Shown here: positions 1 through 4,857 of the stretch, piece after piece | Position numbering within the stretch: the first letter of the stretch is position 1 | Layout: each line of letters opens with the position of its first letter | Source of the DNA: Acidobacteriota bacterium | Lineage (GTDB): Bacteria > Acidobacteriota > Terriglobia > Terriglobales > Acidobacteriaceae | NCBI GenBank assembly: GCA_021781075.1 | Contig: JAJXXN010000317.1 | Coordinates: forward strand, 1-6,298 | DNA length: 6,298 bases | Direction of reading: 5' to 3' | Translations under genes and position numbers: made by a program | The notes under the pieces: generated by a model | Told to the model about the DNA's origin: nothing | What the model saw: the letters and a program-made list of their open reading frames with translations, nothing else | The model's database searches: none

Positions 1-1007
1 GATTTCTGGTTCGGGTAGGTTGTTGCGGGAAACCTGCACGCGTTGGTGTTGGTGTTGGCCACCCAGCCCAGCACCGGCACGGTGCCAATCAGCGTCACGC
101 CCAGCGTGCCGGTCTCGCTCACCGTGTCATCAAACTGCCCCGTCGGCCACACCCCGGAACCCACACTGTTTTCAAAGTACCAGTCCGCCGCTGAACTCGA
201 GTCGCCGTTCTGGTAGTTGTAGCGCGAGGTCGAGTCCCCACCCCACCGCGTCACCGTGATATTCGCGTTTTGCGCCGATGTCGTGTCGAGCGCATAGGCA
301 TTCAACCCGTAAATCAACGGGCTGATCGCGTGCGTCACGTTCCCCGCATCCACGGTCAGCGCCGGCCCGTTGGCCGCCTGTGGGTAGGTCAATGTGACCA
401 CAATGCTTCCGCTCTCGGTGGGCGTTGCCACGCTTTGCGCGGTCACTGTCACCGTGGGCGGCGCGGGGTAGGGAGCGGTGTACAGGCCATTGGCATCAAT
501 CGTCCCGGCATCGTACGTGCTTCCGGCGGGCACGCTTACCGACCACATCACCGCATTGCCGCCTCCGCCTTTCACCTGCGCCACAAACTGCGTTTGCTGG
601 CCCACGACGGCGGTGTTCGGCGTGATCGCCACTGCCAGGTTGTAATTCGCTGTGGCTGTTTGCGTGCTGGTCATTTTCACCGTGCAAACATTCGCTGCAA
701 CCGAGGAGCAACCCGTCCAGGAACTGAGCGCATAACCGCCGGTCACATTGGGGGGCGCCACCAAGGCTACGCTCGTTCCCGCAACGTAGCTCAGCGTGAA
801 GGGAGTGTTTGCCTGGCTGGTTCCATTGTTGTCTTTCGGCGATATTTGAATCGGAACACCATTGCCCGGAAGATTCGTGGTCACAGTGAGTGAATAGTTG
901 ACCGGTGCGATGGACGGATTGGAAGAGCCACAGCCGGCGAGTAAAACCACAACCGGGAGCAGCAACAGGTGCTTAGGGATAAACTGGTTTAATAAAGCGG
1001 GACGCAT
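1..1007 (-). CDS. Secreted lipoprotein with InlB-like and Ig-like domains and a GH44-like glycosidase N-terminus (3' truncated)
   Basis: The frame is open from an ATG at 1007 to the left edge, giving 335 codons with no stop. Residues 1-26 form a lipoprotein signal peptide: basic and polar start, hydrophobic LLLLPVVVLLAGC, lipobox LAGC with Cys26. The mature protein is therefore probably anchored in a membrane and faces outward. Residues 38-122 resemble an InlB-type beta repeat (YSLTV..., GYALSSWTGC, Cys100/Cys108, KMTSTQTATANY). Residues 124-206 look like an Ig-like domain (ITPNTAVVGQQTQF, AVMWSV, GTIDANGLYTAP, VTVTAQSV). From about 217 the sequence resembles the start of glycoside hydrolase family 44 (endoglucanase/xyloglucanase): AISPLIYGLN, RWGGDSTSRYNYQ, DWYFEN, then VPVLGWVAN and CRFPATTYPNQ. 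The family's catalytic glutamates would lie beyond the window, so activity cannot be judged. The start is supported by GGAGG 6 nt upstream. The Ig domain is typical of Acidobacteriota extracellular proteins. The GH44 call is from remembered family motifs; the lipoprotein and Ig calls are firmer. Confidence 0.72.
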   Translation of the reverse strand, partial: MRPALLNQFIPKHLLLLPVVVLLAGCGSSNPSIAPVNYSLTVTTNLPGNGVPIQISPKDNNGTSQANTPFTLSYVAGTSVALVAPPNVTGGYALSSWTGCSSVAANVCTVKMTSTQTATANYNLAVAITPNTAVVGQQTQFVAQVKGGGGNAVMWSVSVPAGSTYDAGTIDANGLYTAPYPAPPTVTVTAQSVATPTESGSIVVTLTYPQAANGPALTVDAGNVTHAISPLIYGLNAYALDTTSAQNANITVTRWGGDSTSRYNYQNGDSSSAADWYFENSVGSGVWPTGQFDDTVSETGTLGVTLIGTVPVLGWVANTNTNACRFPATTYPNQK

Positions 1008-1098
1008 CAACCCCCTCCAAACATCTTGAGAGTCATCTTACTGTCTGCGCCCGTGGCATGGATAAATTTTTTACGTTACCAGGGTTACAGTTTCGTGA
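1008..1098 (-). other. Intergenic region between zwf and the lipoprotein gene
   Basis: These 91 nt separate the pentose phosphate cluster from the functionally unrelated lipoprotein gene. On the minus strand GTAAC-CCTG-GTAAC (about 1074-1087) is a direct rather than inverted repeat and is followed by A-rich sequence, so it does not form a stable terminator stem. A TAAGAT at about 1037-1042 could be a weak -10 box, but no convincing -35 box precedes it. A promoter for the lipoprotein gene is likely here on functional grounds but is not identifiable. Confidence 0.5.
1011..1018 (-). promoter_or_regulatory. Ribosome binding site for the GH44-like lipoprotein
   Basis: The minus strand reads GGAGGGGG here. 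The GGAGG core (1014-1018) ends 6 nt before the ATG at 1007, which sets this start. The next codon upstream is an in-frame TTG directly abutting the ATG, but its spacing would be poorer. Confidence 0.7.
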
Positions 1099-2661
1099 TC
1101 AATGCACGCCCAGGCCGAACTGGTTTCTCCACGTGCGGCCATCCTTTTCCAGCAGCCGGTCGGCGCAATCCGGGCCCCAGGTCCCCGCAAAGTAATTCGG
1201 AAACACCTCCGGCTCCTTGGCCGCCCATGCCTCCAGAATCGGCGTGTAAAGCGCCCACGTCACTTCCAGGCCGTCACGGTGCGCAAAAAGCGTTTGGTCG
1301 CCATGCATCGCCTCCAGCAGCAGACGCTCGTATCCGTTCGCGCTGCTGTTGCCGAATGCATCCTTGTAATCAAAATCCATTGTCACCGGGCAAACCGCCA
1401 TGGAGGGCGCGCTTGGCACCTTGGCTCCAAACCGCAAGCTGATTCCCTCATCCGGTTGAATGCGAATCGTCAACAGGTTGGGTTGGATCTCCCCCTGTTG
1501 CCCCGCCGCCATGCGGTTGAAGATCAACAACGGCGGCTGCTTGAATTGAATGCTGATCTCCGTCACGCGCCTTTTCAGCCGCTTGCCCGCGCGCAGGTAA
1601 AACGGTACCCCGGCCCAGCGCCAGTTCTCAATCTCCAGCTTCAATGCCGCAAAGGTCTCGGTCCCCGAGGTCGGGCTTACCCGCTCCTCATCGCGGTAAC
1701 CAATCACCTTCTGCCCATCCACAATCCCAGGCCCGTATTGCCCACGCACCGCATCCGTCGCTGGTATTGAGGGAATCGCCCGCCACGCCTTCACCTTCTC
1801 GCGCCGCACCGCCTGCGCGTCAAAGCTCGACGGCGGCTCCATCGCCACAAAACTCAAAAGCTCCATCATGTGGTTCTGCACCACGTCGCGCAGCGCGCCC
1901 GCCTTCTCATAAAACGGCCCGCGCCCCTCAATGCCTATCGACTCCGCCGCCGTGATCTGGACGTGGTCAATATAATTCCGGTTCCAGATGGGCTCAAAGA
2001 TCCCGTTGGCAAAGCGGAAAACCAAAATATTCTGCACCGTCTCCTTGCCCAGGTAGTGGTCGATGCGGAAGACCTGGTCCTCGTGGAAGACCGCGTTCAC
2101 CTGCGCGTTCAATTCCTTCGCCGATTCCAGGTCGTGGCCAAAAGGCTTCTCAATCACCACACCCACCTGGCCCTTCTCGGGCTGCGCCATGCCCTGCGCG
2201 CCAAGGTTCTCAATAATCGGCGCAAAATACTCCGGCGCCGTCGCCAGATAATAAAGCCGGTTGGGGCCAATGTTCTTTTCCGCCGCAATCCGGTCCAGTT
2301 CCGCCTTCAGGCCCACATAACCGGTCGCATCATCAAAGCGCAGCGCGTAATAGTGGATGCGCTTGACAAACTCCTCCAGCTTGGGGTCGTCCGCTGCCAC
2401 ATTGCCAAATTCCAAAATCCCCGCGCGCATATCCGCGGCAAACTCACCGGCCAGTGGCCGACGCGCCACGCCGACTACCGCTGAATTCGCAGGCAACAAG
2501 CCAGCCTGCTCCAGGTGAAACAACGCCGGCAGCAACTTCCGCTTCGTCAAATCCCCCGACGCGCCAAAAATCACCAGGATCCCCGGCTCGGGAATCTGTT
2601 CGCCGCTCATCGTCAGGTTTTTCAAATCTTCCGGGTTCACTCGAATCTGCGCGGTTGCCAT
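1099..2661 (-). CDS. zwf: Glucose-6-phosphate 1-dehydrogenase
   Basis: Cytoplasmic enzyme oxidising glucose 6-phosphate to 6-phosphogluconolactone, the entry step of the oxidative pentose phosphate pathway. The protein has 520 residues, slightly longer than the usual 480-510 because of a polar N-terminal extension of about 25 residues. The nucleotide-binding motif GASGDLTKRKL is at 33-43. Arg67 in VVGVARR sits where the Leuconostoc enzyme has the arginine contacting the NADP 2'-phosphate, so NADP use is expected. EKPFG is at 171-175, and the active-site signature RIDHYLGKE is at 199-207 with the substrate-binding and catalytic His202 and Lys206. The C-terminal domain is complete. A longer frame begins at 2727, but the ATG at 2661 has GAGGTGG just upstream and is preferred; another ATG at codon 18 lacks obvious support. 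It is the last gene of the pentose phosphate cluster, 155 nt after gnd, and no pgl follows it. Confidence 0.96.
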   Translation of the reverse strand: MATAQIRVNPEDLKNLTMSGEQIPEPGILVIFGASGDLTKRKLLPALFHLEQAGLLPANSAVVGVARRPLAGEFAADMRAGILEFGNVAADDPKLEEFVKRIHYYALRFDDATGYVGLKAELDRIAAEKNIGPNRLYYLATAPEYFAPIIENLGAQGMAQPEKGQVGVVIEKPFGHDLESAKELNAQVNAVFHEDQVFRIDHYLGKETVQNILVFRFANGIFEPIWNRNYIDHVQITAAESIGIEGRGPFYEKAGALRDVVQNHMMELLSFVAMEPPSSFDAQAVRREKVKAWRAIPSIPATDAVRGQYGPGIVDGQKVIGYRDEERVSPTSGTETFAALKLEIENWRWAGVPFYLRAGKRLKRRVTEISIQFKQPPLLIFNRMAAGQQGEIQPNLLTIRIQPDEGISLRFGAKVPSAPSMAVCPVTMDFDYKDAFGNSSANGYERLLLEAMHGDQTLFAHRDGLEVTWALYTPILEAWAAKEPEVFPNYFAGTWGPDCADRLLEKDGRTWRNQFGLGVH

Positions 2662-2665
2662 TTTT

Positions 2666-2672
2666 CCACCTC
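2666..2672 (-). promoter_or_regulatory. Ribosome binding site deciding the zwf start
   Basis: The minus strand reads GAGGTGG; its AGG core lies 7 nt before the ATG at 2661. This favours the 520-residue protein over the 542-residue reading that would start at 2727. Confidence 0.7.
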
Positions 2673-2764
2673 GGCATTCATCTGATTTATTGGGAAGTAA
2701 GTTGGTGACCAAGGGAGCGCGCGCCAAGCGCCCGGGGCCAAGACACAGTCCGTGGGAACGGAAA

Positions 2765-2794
2765 ATTTTGCGGGAATTGAATTGAATCTCACAA
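2765..2794 (-). promoter_or_regulatory. Possible sigma-70-like promoter for zwf
   Basis: On the minus strand TTGTGA (2794-2789) resembles a -35 box and CAAAAT (2770-2765) a -10 box, separated by 18 nt; each matches the consensus at 4 of 6 positions. The spacer is largely the GAATT repeat. A transcript from here would have a leader of roughly 100 nt before the zwf ATG. The match is modest and could be chance in an AT-rich patch. Confidence 0.25.
2774..2787. repeat. Short tandem repeat GAATT x 2.8
   Basis: GAATTGAATTGAAT, a five-base unit repeated almost three times, lies in the gnd-zwf gap next to the palindrome AAAATTTT (2762-2769). It is clearly present but very short; a regulatory meaning is only a guess. 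Confidence 0.6.
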
Positions 2795-2816
2795 TAAAGT
2801 CCTCAACCCCCGGTCC

Positions 2817-3725
2817 CTATTTCCCCTTCACCACCGCGTGCCCGCCAAAGGCGTTGCGCATGATTGAGAGCATCCGGTCGGTGAAGTTGTTCTCCTCGCG
2901 CGAACGGATGCGCCGTATCAGCGACTCCGTGATCACGGGCGCGCTCACATTCAAATCAATCGCCTCGAAGACCGTCCAGCGCCCCTCGCCGGAATCCGAA
3001 ACATACGCCTCCAGCCCGTCGAGGTTCGGGTTTTGCTTGAGCGCCTCGGCCGTCAAGTCCAGCAGCCAACTGCGCACCACGCTGCCATGCCGCCAGATCT
3101 CCGCTATCTGCGGCAGGTTCAAGTCAAGCTGTTCCTTCTTCTCCAGGATGGTGAAGCCCTCGGCAAAGGCCTGCATCATGCCGTACTCAATGCCGTTGTG
3201 CACCATCTTCACAAAATGTCCCGCGCCCGCCGGGCCAACGCGCCCCCAGCCGCGGTCCTTGGCCGGGGCCAGCGCCTCAAAGATCGGCGTCAAAAACTTT
3301 ACCGGCTCCTCGTCCCCGCCGATCATCAGGCTGTAGCCTTCCTTCAATCCCCACACGCCGCCCGAGGTGCCCACGTCCACAAAGCAAAATCCCTGTGCCG
3401 TCAATTCCGCATGTCGGCGCATCGAATCCTTGTAATTCGAGTTGCCGCCATCAATCAAAATATCGCCCTTGCTGAGGTGCGGAATCAGCCGGGCAATTGT
3501 CTGGTCCACCGGGTCGCCCTGCGGAACCATGATCCAGATCGCCCTGCGCCCGGTGAGCTTCTTCGCCAGCTCCTCGAGCGATGATGCGCCCACATTGCCG
3601 CCCGCCGTCAGCTTCGCCACCGCCTCGGCGTTGAAATCAAAGCCAACCACCTGGTGGCCGCCGAGCTTCAATCGCTCGGCCATGTTCCCGCCCATCTTGC
3701 CCAATCCAATCAATCCCAGTTGCAT
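2817..3725 (-). CDS. gnd: 6-phosphogluconate dehydrogenase (decarboxylating), short YqeC/GntZ type
   Basis: Converts 6-phosphogluconate to ribulose 5-phosphate and CO2 with reduction of NAD(P), in the cytoplasm. The protein has 302 residues, matching the short bacterial class (about 300) rather than the long class (about 470). The Rossmann motif GLGKMGGNM is at 7-15. The second beta strand ends GFDFN with Asp30, where NADP-linked enzymes usually have Arg/Thr; this suggests NAD+ preference. Other motifs are DGGNS at 92-96, GTSGG at 119-123, and KMVHNGIEYGMM at 173-184 with the catalytic Lys173 and Glu180. The C-terminal part keeps VVRSWLLDLT, SGEGRWT and FGGHAV, all shared with Bacillus YqeC. 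An in-frame TTG at 3743 would add six residues, but the ATG at 3725 has GAGGAG 7 nt upstream and directly begins the Rossmann fold. The gene lies 21 nt after the HAD gene and is probably co-transcribed with it. Confidence 0.95.
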   Translation of the reverse strand: MQLGLIGLGKMGGNMAERLKLGGHQVVGFDFNAEAVAKLTAGGNVGASSLEELAKKLTGRRAIWIMVPQGDPVDQTIARLIPHLSKGDILIDGGNSNYKDSMRRHAELTAQGFCFVDVGTSGGVWGLKEGYSLMIGGDEEPVKFLTPIFEALAPAKDRGWGRVGPAGAGHFVKMVHNGIEYGMMQAFAEGFTILEKKEQLDLNLPQIAEIWRHGSVVRSWLLDLTAEALKQNPNLDGLEAYVSDSGEGRWTVFEAIDLNVSAPVITESLIRRIRSREENNFTDRMLSIMRNAFGGHAVVKGK

Positions 3726-3732
3726 CGTTTTT

Positions 3733-3738
3733 CTCCTC
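3733..3738 (-). promoter_or_regulatory. Ribosome binding site deciding the gnd start
   Basis: GAGGAG on the minus strand, 7 nt before the ATG at 3725. It selects this start over the TTG at 3743, which would lie upstream of it. Confidence 0.75.
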
Positions 3739-3746
3739 AACAAAGC

Positions 3747-4385
3747 TTATAAAACTCCCAGCCCTCTGAGCTGTGCGCTCAAACTCTCCGCGCCTGAAAA
3801 TTGAATCGCCTTCATTCCCACCGCCTCGGCGCCCGCCACATTTTCCACGCGGTCGTCGATAAACAGCACCCGCTCCGCCGCCCGATTCAGGATTTCGAGC
3901 GCGCGCAGGTAGATCGCCGCCCCCGGCTTGCGCAATCCCAAATAGCAGGAACTCAACCGCAGGTCAAAATATCCGCTCAATCCAAAATGCGCAAAACGAA
4001 ACTCATTGGGCTCACGCGCCTCATTGTTCAGCGCGCCCAGCACATACTTATTAGATGAATGAATCGCAATTAAGTTTCCCATGGCGGAATCTTCGGGCAA
4101 TTTTGACCCGCTTAGGACAAATTCATAAAACTCGTCTTCCGTGAATTGGCGCGGGCTGGTGAAGACACAGCGCTTCAAATATTCCTCTCGGGTGATTGCG
4201 CCGCTCTCCCACTCGCCATAATGAATCGCGTGCAGCCGCTCGAACTCCGCCCCATCCAGGCCAAAATGCGCAATGGCGGCGGCGCGTTCACCATGATCCC
4301 AGCCATTGGTCAGCAGCACCCCGCCGACATCAAACAAAATCACGTCAAAGGCAGGCAACCGGCTTTCGACTCCAGGCGCTGTCAA
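3747..4385 (-). CDS. HAD-superfamily hydrolase, subfamily IA (YihX-like)
   Basis: Probably a cytoplasmic phosphatase on a small phosphorylated metabolite; the substrate is unknown. The protein has 212 residues. Motif I is FDVGGVL with nucleophile Asp19; the usual second aspartate is Gly21, as also in E. coli YihX (DLGNV), a glucose-1-phosphate phosphatase. A helical cap spans about 30-100. Motif II, normally hxxhS/T-N, reads VLGALNNE with Asn120 in place of Ser/Thr. Motif III is Lys153 in GLRKPG, and motif IV is FIDDRVEN with Asp177/Asp178. The start is a TTG with AAGGAG 5 nt upstream; no in-frame ATG occurs before the catalytic motif. It lies 23 nt after rpiB and 21 nt before gnd, so a role in sugar-phosphate metabolism or clean-up is plausible. 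The departures at motifs I and II leave open a changed mechanism or weak activity. Confidence 0.85.
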   Translation of the reverse strand: MTAPGVESRLPAFDVILFDVGGVLLTNGWDHGERAAAIAHFGLDGAEFERLHAIHYGEWESGAITREEYLKRCVFTSPRQFTEDEFYEFVLSGSKLPEDSAMGNLIAIHSSNKYVLGALNNEAREPNEFRFAHFGLSGYFDLRLSSCYLGLRKPGAAIYLRALEILNRAAERVLFIDDRVENVAGAEAVGMKAIQFSGAESLSAQLRGLGVL

Positions 4386-4390
4386 CCTTT

Positions 4391-4396
4391 CTCCTT
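4391..4396 (-). promoter_or_regulatory. Ribosome binding site supporting the TTG start of the HAD gene
   Basis: AAGGAG on the minus strand lies 5 nt before the TTG at 4385. An ATG overlapping this site (ATGAAG...) reaches a TGA after five codons, so it cannot start the gene. Confidence 0.75.
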
Positions 4397-4408
4397 CATG
4401 AACCGCGC

Positions 4409-4846
4409 CTAAATCGCCATCACCTTGTTGAAGCGCCGCACAAACCGTTCTTCCTTGATTTCAAACTTCGCCGCGGCAAACGCATCCACAATCTCAAAGG
4501 CCACCGCTGTGCCAATGATCCGCGCGCCCATCACCAGCACATTCATGTCATCGTGCTCCACGCCCTGGTGCGCGGAATAGGTATCGTGGCAAATCCCCGC
4601 GCGTATCCCTGGCATTTTGTTCGCAGCTATGCACACGCCCACGCCCGAGCCGCAGATCACGATGCCGCGCTGCGCCTCGCCGGCCTTGATCGCCAGCCCC
4701 GCCTTCTCGGCAAAATCCGGGTAATCGCTCGGCTCCGTGTTGTAGGCTCCAAGGTCAATCGCCTCATGGCCCATCGCCGCAAGGTGCTTCCTCACTTCTT
4801 CCTTGAGCGGAAACCCCGCGTGGTCTGCTGCGATGACGATCTTCAT
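4409..4846 (-). CDS. rpiB: Ribose-5-phosphate isomerase B
   Basis: Interconverts ribulose 5-phosphate and ribose 5-phosphate in the cytoplasm. At 145 residues it has the normal RpiB/LacAB length. It begins IAADHAGFPLK with Asp8 and His9 of the phosphate and ring-opening site, followed by SDYPDFA at 40-46. The anion-hole loop is ICGSGVGVCIAANK at 64-77 with catalytic Cys65; the family consensus is CGTGIG, so this is a conservative variant. HDDMNVLVMGAR around 98-109 contains His98 and Asn102. The RpiB-type active-site cysteine argues against annotation as an RpiA enzyme; an allose-6-phosphate isomerase side activity is possible but the context favours the pentose role. The ATG at 4846 has AGGAG 5 nt upstream. 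The gene starts 8 nt after the tkt stop and precedes the HAD gene, consistent with one operon. Confidence 0.96.
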   Translation of the reverse strand: MKIVIAADHAGFPLKEEVRKHLAAMGHEAIDLGAYNTEPSDYPDFAEKAGLAIKAGEAQRGIVICGSGVGVCIAANKMPGIRAGICHDTYSAHQGVEHDDMNVLVMGARIIGTAVAFEIVDAFAAAKFEIKEERFVRRFNKVMAI

Positions 4847-4851
4847 TTGCG

Positions 4852-4857
4852 CTCCTA
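4852..4857 (-). promoter_or_regulatory. rpiB ribosome binding site overlapping the tkt stop codon
   Basis: TAGGAG on the minus strand: the tkt stop TAG (4857-4855) forms the first half of the Shine-Dalgarno, and AGGAG lies 5 nt before the rpiB ATG. A ribosome terminating on tkt would sit on the rpiB initiation site, which suggests translational coupling. Confidence 0.7.

Larger units (their letters stand above)
2662..2816 (-). other. Intergenic region between gnd and zwf
   Basis: At 155 nt this is the only long gap inside an otherwise tightly packed cluster. The zwf-proximal half is GC-rich (around 2715-2745) with short GCGC-type self-complementary stretches but no U-tract, so I see no intrinsic terminator. 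The gnd-proximal half (about 2761-2800) is AT-rich and holds AAAATTTT at 2762-2769 and a GAATT repeat at 2774-2787. It could carry a promoter or an mRNA processing region for zwf; no known regulator site or riboswitch is recognisable. Confidence 0.6.

Noticed and set aside
270..893. Plus-strand open frame of 207 codons
   Set aside because: It is antisense to the lipoprotein gene, is rich in Arg/His/Gly in a way typical of GC-rich shadow frames, and shows no recognisable motif.
1074..1090. Possible terminator after zwf (GTAACCCTGGTAAC followed by A-rich sequence)
   Set aside because: GTAAC...GTAAC is a direct repeat, not an inverted one. The best stem is about 3 bp, and the following run is A-rich rather than U-rich in the transcript.
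1870..2484. Plus-strand open frame of 204 codons inside zwf
   Set aside because: Antisense to conserved zwf sequence including the active site, with no domain or ribosome binding site of its own.
2662..2727. N-terminal extension of zwf by 22 residues
   Set aside because: The extended start lacks a clear ribosome binding site, while GAGGTGG directly precedes the ATG at 2661. The extra residues have no resemblance to the family.
2715..2745. GC-rich possible hairpin terminator after gnd
   Set aside because: Only short GCGC-type stems with tiny loops can be drawn, and no U-tract follows, so it does not look like an intrinsic terminator.
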